Source: Zeus faber
Taxonomy: Eukaryota > Chordata > Actinopteri > Zeiformes > Zeidae
Direction: 5' to 3'
DNA: 64,000 nt
NCBI GenBank assembly: GCA_960531495.1
Contig: OY482848.1
Coordinates: forward strand, 37,805,820-37,869,819
Shown piece by piece: positions 20,661 to 39,559 of the stretch. How positions within the stretch are numbered: position 1 is the first letter of the stretch; every line of letters starts with the position of its first letter. The position numbers were made by a program, and so were the translations under genes. Below the pieces are notes generated by a model, which was not told where the DNA came from, did no database searches, and saw only the letters and a program-made list of their open reading frames with translations.

Positions 20661-20880
20661 CATGGTCCTGTATGCCTTAAATTGAATGGGTATGTCAATG
20701 CGTTACATCAACGCACATTCCTCATTCTTAGGGTTAGGGATATGGTTAGGTATAACTAGTATTACTAGTAGTACTGTTATCCATGAACATTGCACATACT
20801 GTTACACTTTAGATGAAACATTTGCACATTTTTATTCCTGCACGAACTGTTCAGCTTTTTAAAAAAAACAGCCTTATTTT
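20660..20880. other. intergenic, nothing recognised
   Basis: AT-rich unique sequence without coding or repeat signal. Confidence 0.5.
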
Positions 20881-21477
20881 ACATATTCCTGATATCTGTT
20901 GTCACTGGTGTCAAAACCAGTGACCGCTGCAAAAGGGCAGCTGACAACCCGGGAAAGACCTGGTGGTGGCCTGAAGAATCTGCTGGCAGGAGGGAACATA
21001 CCCCAACGGGGCTGGCATGGGTTAGCTACCCATGTTAGCAGGAGCCTTTCACTACATAGTGTCTTGGATCCACCCAACAATGGCTACGAAAAGTTAAAAA
21101 TGAAAAAAGCCTCTTGAGTCTGCGAGAGCGGGGGCGAAAGATGATTTGTCGGCGGACCACACGGTAACAGACCCTGGAATGGAAACAACAACGGATCAAA
21201 TGTTCAGCACGGTAGTTGACGGAGTAACAGCACTGGCGGGACACAAGCTACAGAGCTGCATCTGTGGCTAGAAAAAGGTAACATCAGAGAAGGATCTCAA
21301 GATCCACCAGGGCAGGAAAAAGTGCCTGACAGAGCTAAACGAGGGGCCTCGCATTGACCACTACTTCCTCAGAGGTAGGGCAAATCAGTCGAATGAAGCC
21401 CAGCGGCAGGATATTCACCACAGTCCACAGGGTATCAGAACCCCAGACGAAGCTCAACCAAGCACAGATCCACCAAT
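20880..21477 (+). mobile_element. 5' part of an R2/NeSL-like LINE
   Basis: Contains a zinc-finger-like coding stretch (SCICG, then DLKIHQGRKKCL near 21260-21330) and runs in frame toward the Gypsy insertion at 21478. The reading resumes at 25893 with the same sense, so the two parts are one LINE copy split by the Gypsy element. Confidence 0.65.
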
Positions 21478-21542
21478 TGTATCGGGTGTGCTTAGGCCCC
21501 ATTTGCAGCACAAAGACAGGCAGGGATATTTGGTAATGTCTT

Positions 21543-22945
21543 TTATTTGTAGAGCAGACGGAAGACAGGCAGGGGGCAGGCAGGATACATCGTCGGGGAC
21601 AGGCAGGTTTGATAACGAGGAGTGCAGACAGAAGACAGGCGGAGGGGCACGTGATCCTCATCGGAGTAGTCGGAGACCCCGTCCATCTCCTTGTCCTCCG
21701 CTAAATGGGCCACGTCCTCATCGGAGGAGGGAGCCCCAGGGTCGACATCCTCCACCACGGAAACATTGCTGGAGGGCAAAGACAAGAGAGGTGGTGGGGT
21801 CTGCGGTCGGGAGGGTTGACCCGGTCTGGAGGGCTGGTCAGGATGGTGCTGATGGAACCTCCTCATGAGGGTGTGGTCCAGAATGTGCCTCGCAGGGACC
21901 CAGGACCTTTCCTCCGGGCCGTAACCCTCTCAATCCACCAGGTACTGCAGGCCTCTCCCACGTAGGAGACGGCGGATATAAAAGGCAGGACCCCCGTCAA
22001 TGAAGCGCGGAGGAGGCGGGGGAGGCGCCAAGGGGACCAGAGCACTCTCCCGGACTGGCTTGACTTTGGACACATGGAAGGTTGGATGGATGCGCATGGA
22101 CCTGGGGAGCTTGAGCCGGGTTGACGACCTTCTCGATCTTGAACGGGCCGATGAACCGAGGAGCCAGCTTTTTAGAGTTCACCTTCAGGGGGAGGTCCCG
22201 GGTGGAGAGCCAGACCTTCTGGCCCGGCTGGTACTCCGGGGCCTGGGAGCGGCGACGGTTGGCGGCAGAGGCGTTGCGACCAGCGGCTCGAAGGAGGGCG
22301 GCCCGGGCCCGGGTCCAGGTCCTGCGACAGCGGGGAATGAAGGCCTGGACAGACGGGCAGGAAGCCTCCCTCTCAAGGGCCGGGAACAGAGGCAGTCAGA
22401 AGCCGTAGGCGCACTGGAAGGGGAAGAGGCCTGTGGCTGAACTGGTCAGGGTGTTGTGGGCATATTCCACCCACAAAAGCTGCTCAGACCAGGACGACGG
22501 GTGTTGATATGTCATGCAGCGAAGGGCCGTCTCCATCTCCTGGTTCTTCCACTCCGTTTGGCCGTTGGACTGGGGGTGGAACCCTGAGGACAGGCTGACG
22601 GGGGCCCCCAGGAGCGAACAGAACTCCCTCCAGAAGACCGAGGCGAACTGGGGACCCTGGTCGAATACAACATCTACGGGGATACCATGGAGGCGGAAGA
22701 CGTGATATAACAATAACTCGGCGGTGCCCTTGGCCGACGGGAGCTTCAGTAGAGGCAGGGAGTGACCCATCTTGCTGAACCGATCCACCACAGTCAGGAT
22801 GGTAGTGATGCCGCTAGACGGTGGCAGACTGGTGACGATGTCCACGGAGATGTGAGACCAGGGGCGATGAGGAACCGGCAGTGGGTGTAGAAGACCGGCA
22901 GGAGCAAAAAGAGAGGGTTTGTGCTGGTTACAGGTGGGGCAGGTG
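21543..22945 (-). pseudogene. Gypsy integrase and chromodomain
   Basis: Integrase core at 22396-22845 ([37 protein letters not shown]), then [15 protein letters not shown] near 22130 and a chromodomain ([18 protein letters not shown] near 21880-21940). The last frame (21866-21543) runs without a stop into the terminal repeat-like end, finishing [11 protein letters not shown]. Chromodomain elements often target heterochromatin. Confidence 0.75.
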
Positions 22946-23163
22946 GGGGATGATAGCTCAGGCGGTAGAGCTGGTGGTCTAGTGATCTAAAGGTTGCTGG
23001 TTCGATCCCAGGCTCCTCCTGCTAGCAAGCTGTAGTGTCCTTGAGCAAGACACGTAACCCCTAATTGCTCCTGATGGCTGCGTCCGTCGGTGTTTGAACA
23101 ATTGTTAGTCGCTTTGGATAAAAGCGTCTGCTAAATGAAAATGTAATGTAATGTAATGTAATG
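22946..23163 (+). mobile_element. SINE copy 2, inserted in the Gypsy element
   Basis: gggggatgatagctcaggcg head, ggttcgatcccag B box, gctttggataaaagcgtctg tail ending in (atgta)n. The repeat ggcagg flanks it as a possible short target duplication. It is younger than the Gypsy insertion. Confidence 0.88.
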
Positions 23164-23387
23164 GCAGGCATTGAGAACCTCGAACCGGAGGTCAGGCAGG
23201 ACGAACAGACGGTCGGGCGGGCATGCGCTGGGTCCGGGTTGGTCCTGGGCGGCGGCTCTTACTTTCTCTTCCACCTCCCAGGTGAGTGTGGCGACTAGAC
23301 GGGAGGACAGTAGAATGGTGTCGGGTTGGCAGCATCTTCCTCCTCCTCCTGGAACTGCCGGGATAGGGCGTCGGGTTGGACATTGTG

Positions 23388-23893
23388 TCACCCCGGCCGG
23401 AAGGAGAGGGAGGAATTTAATCGGGTTAGGAAGAGCGCCCAACGAGCCTGACAGGAGTTCAGCCTCCTGGCGGACTGGATATACTCCAGGTTCTTGTGGT
23501 CAGTCCACACCAGAAACGGCAGCTGGGTTCCCTCTAGCAAGTGTCGCCACTCTTCCAGGGCCAATTTGACGGCGAGAAGCTCCTTATTCCCGATGTCGTA
23601 GTTTCTCTCTGCCGGGGTCAAACGCCTGGAGAAGAAGGCGCAGGGATGAAGTTGCTGATCGGAGGCGGTCCTCTGGGACAGGACAGCTCCGACTCCCACG
23701 TCGGAGGCGTCCACCTCCACCGCGAACTGCCGTTCAGGGTCAGGCAATACCAGGCGGGGGCGTTGGTGAGGCCAAAGGGCATCACCAGATATTCGTAGTG
23801 ACCGGAGGGAGTGTTGAACGCCGTCTTCCATTCGTCCCCCTCTCGATCCTGGACCAGATGGTAGGCGTTGCGTAGGTCAGGCTTGGTGAACAC
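23388..23893 (-). pseudogene. Gypsy RT-RNase H, internally deleted
   Basis: RT reads [15 protein letters not shown] to [12 protein letters not shown], then jumps directly to [18 protein letters not shown], the start of RNase H, continuing [18 protein letters not shown]. The YLDD catalytic box and connection domain are absent, a deletion of several hundred bases, so this copy cannot encode active RT. Confidence 0.8.
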
Positions 23894-24109
23894 CGTGGCC
23901 CCCTCCAGGAGTCGAGGGCTGTTGAGATGAGGGGCAGGGGATAGCAGTTCTTGACCGTAATGTCGTTGAGACCACGATAGTCAATACAGGGGCGAAGCGA
24001 CTAATCCTTCTTCTCTACGAAGAAGAAGCCAGCCCCCGCCGGGGATGAGGAGGGATGGATGATGCCCGCCGACAGAGCGTCGTTAATATAGGTGTCCATG
24101 GCCTCTCTC

Positions 24110-24712
24110 TCAGGGGCGGACAGGGAGTACAGGCGGCCTCTGGGGGGGGTATGGCCTGTGCAGGGGAAGGGATGTCGCCTTGGCCTTGCTGAAGACCTCC
24201 CTGAAGTCGAGGTACTCGGCGGGGACCCCCAACATGTCGGGTGCGGAGCTGGAGCTGGTGGATGGCTGAGGTGTGGCGGCTTGCTTCAGGCAGACCTGAT
24301 GGCACGCAGGACATCCCAGAATAGCCCCTGTGGTCCAGTCGAGGTGTGGGTTGTGACACTGGAGCCAGGGGAACCCCAGGGGGAGAGGGTGACGAGGTGA
24401 GTGCAGGATGCAGAACTGTATTGTCTCGTGGTGGTTGCCGGACAGCAGCATGCAGATGGGAACCGTCTGATGGGTGATTTTCCTCAGGAGGCGGCCATCC
24501 AGGGCAGTGGCAGGGACCGGAGAAGGCAGGAGAACTCGACCAACACCCAGCTGCCGTGCTAGGTTATCGTCGATGATGTTAACATCGGAACCAGAGTCAA
24601 TAAGTATGGCGAGGGAATGTGAGCCTTGGGGCAGCAGCAGCCGAGCCTGGCACAGGGGGCGTAGGTTGGAGGGGGATTTGGGGGTGTGGCTCACCAGGAC
24701 CTCCTCCCTCAC
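24110..24712 (-). pseudogene. Gypsy protease region
   Basis: Contains ILIDSGSDVNIID, the retropepsin active site with S in place of T (DSG), plus PLGFPWLQCHNPHLDW, typical of Gypsy proteases before RT. Confidence 0.75.
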
Positions 24713-24719
24713 TGGCGAG

Positions 24720-25652
24720 CCCGGCCCTTTTACCGGACACCCGGAAATGTAGTGTCCAGCTAGGCGAGGCTGGCCCGGCCAACCCGCACGGGAGGGGCCT
24801 CACTTGTGGGTTGACGGGCCGTAAGAGCTGACGGCCCGGAGGAACCTGGAAGACGGGTTGCTGGGCGGCGCTCCACTTGCCTCCGACGCCTCTCTCGCTG
24901 CCGGGCCTGGATGCGTCGGTCGATACGGGAAGAAAGCTCAATGATGCCATCGAGAGAGGTGGGCAGGTCATGGGAACTAGCTCATCCTTCACGTGCTCTG
25001 CTAATCCCATCAGGAACGCGTCAATCTGGGCTGCCGGGTTCCACTCGCTCAGTCGAGCCTGGGTGCGGAAGTCGATCACGTAATTGACCACGGAGCGGGA
25101 CCCTTGACTGAGACCCAGGGGACCACCAGCAGCATCGGGACCTCGTGATGTCACCCCGAACACCTTGCGGAGCTCGGCGGCGAAGGCGTGGAAGGAGGAG
25201 CAGGCTGGTGTGCATTGTTCCCACTCGGCCGTTCCCCACGGCCGAGCGCGGCCCGTCAGGTGATTTACGGTGAACGCCACCCTGGCATCCTCGGAGGTGA
25301 AGGTGTGGGGCGGCAGGACGAAGAGGATGGGACAGTTCGTGATGAACGGACTACAGCTGTCTGCGTCTCCGGCGTAGCATTCTGGAATCCCCACCTTGGG
25401 CTCCAGGGAGTACCCAGGCTGAGCGGGTGCTGGTGGAGGTGGGTGCGGGGAAGCAGGCAGCGGGATGAACTGACTGAGAGCGATGGCGAGCTGCTGGACC
25501 TGGGAGGCTAGCGTGGCAAGCCCTTGCTCCTGGCTAGCCGCTGCTAGCCGAACGTCCGCTGAGGTGGAGGCTAGGACAGCCTCCTGGTGTTGGAGCTGTG
25601 ACTCCGCCCTTCCCAGGCGTGCCAGCAACTCGGGGTTGTGTGCTGGGTCCAT
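24720..25652 (-). pseudogene. Gypsy gag
   Basis: From ATG 25652, starting MDPAHNPELLARLGRAES with a helical N-terminus, followed by a Pro-rich part and a capsid-like core (FTVNHLTGRARPW). The zinc-knuckle-like GHYISGCPVK (about 24735-24765) reads in a different frame from the gag start, so a frameshift lies between. Confidence 0.7.
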
Positions 25653-25892
25653 TGTTGGCAGGATACGTGGTCGGAGCGAGGCAGAGTCGGTAGCGGGGAA
25701 TCAGTGCGGAGAACGCTGGAGAGTCTGGTGCAAGCATCGAAGACAATCTGGCAATGGGTGACTGGTGAGAGAGGCGTATATAGTGGTTAGATTGCAAATC
25801 TGGAACAGCTGTGTGCGCAGGTGAATAGAGCTGGGCTAATGGGACATGTAAGGAGAGGGAGGGGAAGGTAGAAGAAGGCGGAGATCATGACA

Positions 25893-28355
25893 CCAACGGA
25901 CATGAGTCCAGAGCCCACCCAGCCACAGACAGCAGTAGAGAGGAAGATGAATGGACGGAAGCCTCTAATCTTGTGGCCTAAATCCTGCCAGTAAAAGGAG
26001 TGGGAAAGCACAGACTCAGACCTCGTCCACATTCTAGAAGGTCTGAAAGTGTGCGTGGAAAGAAAGCTGGACAAGATTGGAGAGATCATTTACAGCTATG
26101 GAGCAGAGAGATTTGAGGTGAAAACTACGAACCTTCAGACACAGAAAGATCCATCAGCAAATCTCAAGTCCAGGAGACAACAAAAGATCGAGCGACTTGT
26201 GAAAGAAAGAAGGAACCTGAGGAAACAATGGAGGAAGGCCACAGCAGTGGAAAGGAAACAACTTGATGCACTACAGGGCGACATCAAGCAACGTTTGCAA
26301 CACTGCGAAGAGCAGAATGCTTGAGAAAGCAACATAAGAAGAAAGAGCGAACGAGGACTGCCTTCTACAGAGATCCCTACAAGTTTGTCAAAGACCTCTT
26401 TGTCAAGAAGAAAATTGGGACCCTCAAAGTACCCATAAGGGAACTAGAGGAGCACCTGAGGAAGACCTACTCCGACAACCAGAGGCATGTTCCAGTCAGC
26501 ATTCCGGATGACATGCCACCAATTCAACCAACTGAGCACCAGCTGGAAGCAAGGCCCCCTACTTGGAGCAAAGTTGAGAGCACAGTAAAGCGGGCCAGAA
26601 CAGCCTCAGCCCTTGGGCCCAATGGCGTTCCAAGTAGGCTCTATAAGAACACGCCGGGCGTCTTGAAGTACCTCTGGAAGCTCATGAAGGTGGCATGGGA
26701 AAAAATAATTATACCAAAGGCATGGCGACGGGCAGGAGGGATCCTGATTCCCAAAGAGAAGAATTCCTCAACCATCAATCAGTTCCGCCAGATCAGCCTC
26801 CTGAATGTGGAAGGAAAGATATTTTTCAGTGTTGTGGCCCAGAGGCTCTCAGTATTCTTGCAGAAGAACAACTTTGTCGACACCTCAGTGCGGAAGGCAG
26901 GGATAAGTGGATTCTCAGGATGCCTGGAACACACAAATGTAATCTGGCACCAGGTCCAGACAGCCCAGAAGGAGAAGAAAGACCTGCATGTGGTTTTCTT
27001 AGATCTTGCCAATGCCTTCGGGTCAGTGCCTCATGAGATTTTGTGGGCGGCGTTCAACTTCTTCCAAGTCCCAGAGGGTATCACAAGGCTGGTCAAAGCC
27101 TACTTCCAAGACCTCCAGTTCTGTGTTACAGCACAGGCCAGTACAACTGCCTGGCAGCACCTCGAGATAGGCATAATGGCGGGCGCACCATCTCTCCACT
27201 GGCGTTTACCATGGCAATGGAACTTATTATTCGAGCATCCTGATGGGTGGTTGGAGGGGAACAGTTGCGTCTTCCTCCAATCAGGGCATACATGGACGAC
27301 ATAACAACAATAACAACAACAAACGCATGCACCAAACGCCTGCTGGATAAACTCCAGGGAAACATCAAATGGGCATGAATGGAGATTAAACCCAGCAAAT
27401 CCCGCTGTATCTCCATTGTCAAAGGCCAGCTTGCCAATGAGAGGTTCCATGTCAACAACGAGCCAATACCAACAGTTCTGGAGAAGCCTATCAAAAGCCT
27501 TGGCCGCTGGTATAGCGCAGAACTCAAAGACTCGAAGCAGGTGGAACAACTCAGGCAGGATACAATCAGTGGCCTCAAGCAGATCAACAACACTGCTCTC
27601 CCCAGGAAGCTGAAGCTGTGGTGCTTTCAGTTTGGGCTGCTGCCCCGTCTCATGTAGCCAATTTCCATCTATGAGGTCACTCTATCCCATGCCAATCGGC
27701 TAGCAAGGCTAGTAAAGTCTGCTAAATGCAATGTAATAAATGCACAAGTGAGGAAGTGGCTTGGACTGCCGAGGTGCCTTACCAGCATTGGCCTGTATGG
27801 CAGCGGAACCCTCTCCCTGCCAATCTCAAACCTGGTGGAGGAGTACAAATGTGCCAAATGAAGGCTGGAGATGACTCTCACAGAATCCCAGGATCCATTT
27901 GTCAGAGGTGCTGCTCCAACGCTAGCAACGGGGAGGAAATGGAAGCCATCGGCAGCAGTTGCGGTGGCAAAGACGGCCCTCAGGCACCGGGATGTAGTGG
28001 GGCATGTCCAACATGGCAGAGGGGGCCTTGGCTTGCCAACAACAACACCCACATGGCAAAAGGCTACTCCAACCGATCGGCGGCACATGGTTGTGGAGGA
28101 GGTGCGCCACCAGGAGGAAGCAGCCAGGTGTGCCAAGGCAGTCTCTCAACCCCAGCAAGGCCGCTGGATGAAGTGGGATGGCGTGGAGAGGAGGAAAATT
28201 ACATGGAGTGAGATGTGGGGCATGGAGTCGAATAGGCAGCCACCTCAGGTCTGATCAACCTGTGGTGGGCCAACCTCAGCAGAGGGTGTCTTGTGATAAA
28301 TGGCCGAAACACCCAATGAAGCCGGGGCACACAACTGAAGATGTGTCGCATTGGT
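25893..28355 (+). pseudogene. R2/NeSL-like LINE, reverse transcriptase part
   Basis: Coding remnants of a site-type LINE polyprotein: a basic segment at 26049-26324, RT at 26321-27660 with VVFLDLANAFGSVPH (motif A) and AYMDD (near 27285-27300), and a downstream segment at 27850-28230 (LVEEYKCAK, GRKWKPSAAVAVA, WSEMWGMES). The C-terminal restriction-like endonuclease region was not found. In-frame stops (26325, 27376, 27856) and frameshifts show decay. Continuity with 20880-21477 across the Gypsy element is supported by reading frame through DPP|TDMSPEP. Confidence 0.75.
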
Positions 28356-28911
28356 TGTTAGGCCCACGGCCTCCCAGCGTCACTAGAGGCCGCCCTTGCC
28401 CCATCTGCAGCTCCCTACTCGAGCCCGATTGCACACACCTGGGATCAATTACCTGCACAGTATTTAGTCCCAGCTTCCCAGTCATTCCTTGCCAGACCGT
28501 CAACTAGCTTACCCGAGTTGTATCGCTACTGGCTCCCTTCCAAGTTCCTAGCTCCTAGTGCTTATTTCTAGTTCCTAGTTTATGTCTCATTGTCTCATTT
28601 TCCCCTTACCTGCTTGTCTCCTCTCGTCGGCCCAGTCTGTCTCTCCAAATCCAGCCAGCCCGGTTTACCTGCCTGTCTCCGCTCGTCGACCAAGGCTGCC
28701 CGTCCTTCTCCATCCAGCCTAGTTCCCCGTCTCCCCACCCGGATCCTGGACCCAATCTCCTGGTCATCATCATCCCTGCCCAGCCCTGCTCCATCCCTAC
28801 CCGACCGGGTCCCCCCGGCCAGCTCGACCGTCCAGGCTAATAAACATCCTTTGGCTGCCTTCCGTCTCCCTGTGTCGTGCATTTGGGTTTCTTCCAGTTC
28901 TGGTCGTGACA
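28356..28911 (+). mobile_element. solo LTR, family 1, copy 1
   Basis: 556 bp, TGTTAGGCCC ... GGTCGTGACA, flanked by a perfect 5-bp target duplication TTGGT (28351-28355, 28912-28916). Contains ctaataaacatcc (poly(A)-type signal) near its end. A second copy lies at 55600-56172 in reverse. It interrupts the R2/NeSL-like LINE. Confidence 0.88.
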
Positions 28912-28983
28912 TTGGTGACATTTTAACAACTAGTCCTATGAAGAATCCTTATATATTACTATTATTTTTATTATACCGTTCTG

Positions 28984-29420
28984 TGTCATGATCCTCCCCT
29001 GCCTTGATTCCCTGTCTATCTGTCTCCTTCTCCCTCTAGCCCTCTCTAGCTCCCTCTGTCTGCCTCTAGGTCCCTCCGTCCCTCTCTGGCTCCCTCTGTC
29101 TGTGTCTGGTGTCACATTACATCCATCTCACTGCACACCTGTCCCTAGTTTGTAATTGCAAATTCCTTGTCACTCCTTCTGTATTTACCTGGTCCCATTC
29201 ACTCTGTCAGTGTCGGTTCATTGCACGTCTTTGTTCCTGCCTGTTTCCCTGAGTGTGAGCACCGAACTCTCGATCACTGATCCTCCACTGGCTCCTCTGC
29301 TCCTGGTTCCGGATTCCACGCCTGTGTGTGAGTCCCTGCCTTCCTGGTCACGAGTCCCTGCCGGTCCTGATTCCTGCCTGTCTACCCATTAAAACCCTGT
29401 ATAAACTCCTAAATCATCAA
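28984..29420 (+). mobile_element. LTR-like sequence, family 2, copy 1
   Basis: Begins TGTCATGATCCTCCCC and shares ggtgtcaca...ctgcacacctgtcc and the tccctctgtctg-rich block with the reverse complement of 62932-63657. Its 3' limit is unclear. Confidence 0.55.
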
Positions 29421-30046
29421 CTCATCACCACCAATTGCATCCTGCAGCATTCCAGTCTGTATGTCTCCTCAGTGACCTCTCCTCATATTACTCAATTGGA
29501 AAACCAGATTATCTTACCACATCGCAATGATTACATTTATTAATTGAATACATCTCAATGGAAAAAATATTGTCAATGTCCAAAAACAAGGTTGATTAAT
29601 TTATGAAATATGGGCTGCTTTTATCACTGACATAACTCCATCCATATATAATTGAATTCCTAAGTTGGGGCAATGTCATGGTGGGGGTCCAGGGTTGGGT
29701 CTGCATGGCTGCTGCCTGGCCTGCTGCACCCCTGCTTTTATCTGGATGTGCTTCACCTCTCTCCCAGTACCAAAACTCATACTCAGTACATACGCCACAT
29801 AATAGGCCTAGGGTTTGCGGGACAGGTGGGGTGCAAGCTATGTGGGTAGGGATGTGGCGGGCGGCTGCCATCTTGCTCTGACCCAAAATGCTTCTGTTCG
29901 TCCTAAAATTTTAATACCACTCATACTGTATGAGCTACGACGGGTTTCCCAGGTCCGGGGGTGGTGGAGGGCCCACATATCTGGCGGCCTGCAGGCGTCC
30001 GAGTGGGGTGATATCCATGTATCCTGCACTGAGCACACTCTGCTAC
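29420..30046. other. intergenic, unassigned
   Basis: No coding, tandem-repeat or transposon signature recognised; possibly old transposon sequence. Confidence 0.4.
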
Positions 30047-30442
30047 TGTAACGGGTGTGGTTAGGACCTAATTGCAGCACAAAGAAAGGCAGGGATATTT
30101 GGTAATGTCTTTTATTTGTAGAGCAGACGGAAGACAGGCAGGGGGCAGGCAGGATACGTCGTCGGGGACAGGCAGGTTAGATAACGGGGAGTGCAGGCAG
30201 AAGACAGGCAGGATACGTGGTCGGGGTGAGGCAGAGTCGATAGCGGGGAGTCAATCCAGAGAACGCTGGAGAGTCTGGTGCAAGCATCGAAGACAATCTG
30301 GCAATGGGTGACTGGTGAGAGAGGCATATATAGTGGTTAGATTGCAGATTGGGAACAGCTGTGTGCGCAGGTGAATGGAGTTGGGCTAATGGGACAGGTA
30401 AGGAGAGGGAGGGGAAGGTAGAAGAAGGCGGAGATCATGACA
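30047..30442 (-). mobile_element. solo LTR of the 21478-25892 Gypsy family
   Basis: 396 bp, flanked by perfect GCTAC duplications (30042-30046, 30443-30447). The left part (tgtaacgggtgtggttagg to gaagacaggcagg) matches the left end of the 4.4-kb Gypsy; the right part (ggcaggatacgtggtcggg to gagatcatgaca) matches its right end. An internal near-duplication of about 65 bp spans the join. Confidence 0.8.
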
Positions 30443-30477
30443 GCTACGTGGATGGGTACTCGGGGCTCGTGGCTGGA

Positions 30478-30597
30478 TCCTATTTGGGAGATAATTTGCC
30501 GGAGCACGGTGCAAACCGCACCCCAGGTGGGAATCGATCCCAGGCCCTTCTTGCTGTGAGGCAGAAGTGCAATGCACTGTGCCACCGTGCCACGAAC
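30478..30597 (-). mobile_element. fragment of the tRNA-headed fish retroposon
   Basis: On the minus strand gtggcacggtggcacagtgc, then tctgcctcacagcaagaagg; same family as 6752-7164. Confidence 0.65.
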
Positions 30598-30785
30598 TGA
30601 CAAACTGACTAACTGACTGACTGACCATCTAACTAACTAAATTACTCAAACTAAATTACTTAGACTCACCTAGACAAACTAATCAACTCAAACTAAATTC
30701 CTTAGACAAACAAATTAACGAAAAAACGAACCAAACAACTACCTAGCTAACTAGCTAACTAACCAACCAACCGACTAACCAACTG

Positions 30786-30905
30786 ACTATTGTTAAGTGA
30801 TTGTTAAGTGATTGTTAAGTGATTGTTAAGTGATTGTTAAGTGATTGTTAAGTGATTGTTAAGTGATTGTTAAGTGATTGTTAAGTGATTGTTAAGTGAT
30901 CGTTA
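30786..30905. repeat. near-perfect 11-bp tandem array
   Basis: Ten perfect copies of ttgttaagtga plus a degenerate one. Upstream, 30600-30785 is a degenerate aactaac/actgact repeat. Confidence 0.92.
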
Positions 30906-31937
30906 AGAGCAGGACTCTGGACACGGGCATCTTTGAACTTTTAATTCATTTCTTACAGCGTCTTAAAAGCTTCTTATTGATTAGGAACAGATTGATTACA
31001 TTGTCTGACTTTTTACTGAAATACATGTTCACAGCTGATCAAATCAGATCAAATCAGATTTTATTATGCAATTGTCAAACTGTTTTTGTGATTGAGGGAA
31101 ATTCAGACGATTGCTGTTTTTGTTTGTCGATCGATTACAGTTCAATAAACCATTGACAATGTAAAATGGATATCTTATAAATTACATTATTTTAGATTAC
31201 ACTGCAATTAGGTAATTATAATAATATAACATCATTAAATACAATTTCAATTTCCATCTCCTGACCTGCAGCGATGCCGTGTTCAGGTCACATGGAACTG
31301 TAATTATAATCATTACTGTGATAATTAGTGTAATTCCACCTTCTGACCACAAGAGGCCGTGGTCTCCACAGTAGAAAGCTGGAAGATCCTGATGAGGCAG
31401 CAGATCAACAGATTTCATTCAAATTTGTTTTGACACGACGACGGTTTATCACATTATAACTGTTCATCTGTGCAAATAAACAACAACATGTTCAGTGGTG
31501 AACCTACATCATGGAACCTAGACCTCCATCTTGAGATTCCAGAACATCACGTCTTCTTCCCACAGGACTTGAAGGCATCATAAAACGCTATAAACACAAT
31601 ATATCATCAGCACAAAGCAGTGGAGGAAGCAGCATGTAGCATGTAGCATTTGGGATCCTTCAACGTTCTGCTTCAGGAACATTTGTCCTGATTGCTTTGA
31701 AGCCGCCATGTTTTTGGTGTTAAGTCTTTAGACGGAACAGCAGAGCGACACAACACAAGCAGAACAACCAGCACAGGAAGCCACAGGTTCAGGAAGCCAC
31801 ATGTTCAGGAAGCCACAGGAAGTCTTCCCCAGGGAAGCAGTCTGTTTGATGCACCAAACCCTGGGGATCCTCCTCTGCTGCTGCTGCTACATGGTTCATC
31901 CACAGAGACCAAGACCAGGACCTGGACCTCCTGGGGG
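30906..31937. other. intergenic and probable tmem178 3' UTR
   Basis: AT-rich unique sequence; 31500-31937 probably belongs to the tmem178 3' UTR. No other gene was seen. Confidence 0.5.
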
Positions 31938-39556
<7,619 letters not shown>

Positions 39557-39559
39557 AGG

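Larger units (their letters stand above)
21478..25892 (-). mobile_element. Ty3/Gypsy retrotransposon with chromodomain, split LTR
   Basis: 4,415 bp inserted in the R2/NeSL-like LINE, ends TG...CA, flanked by CCAAT (21473-21477) and CCAAC (25893-25897), a 4/5 match to a 5-bp target duplication. Minus-strand order: U3-like segment (25892-25655, with TATATACGCC), gag, protease, RT, RNase H, integrase, chromodomain, then the R-U5-like end with AATAAA near 21545. Each terminus holds only part of the 396-bp LTR seen at 30047-30442, so no complete LTR is present. RT has lost its YxDD segment and a SINE sits between RNase H and integrase. Confidence 0.85.

Noticed and set aside
22946-23030. A genuine tRNA gene (A and B boxes visible)
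   Set aside because: The same head occurs six times with a fixed SINE tail, and the body does not fold as a proper tRNA acceptor stem; it is a tRNA-derived SINE.
30780-30905. Possible CRISPR-like array (regular short repeats)
   Set aside because: Eleven-bp units follow each other directly with no spacers, in a vertebrate genome: a simple tandem repeat.
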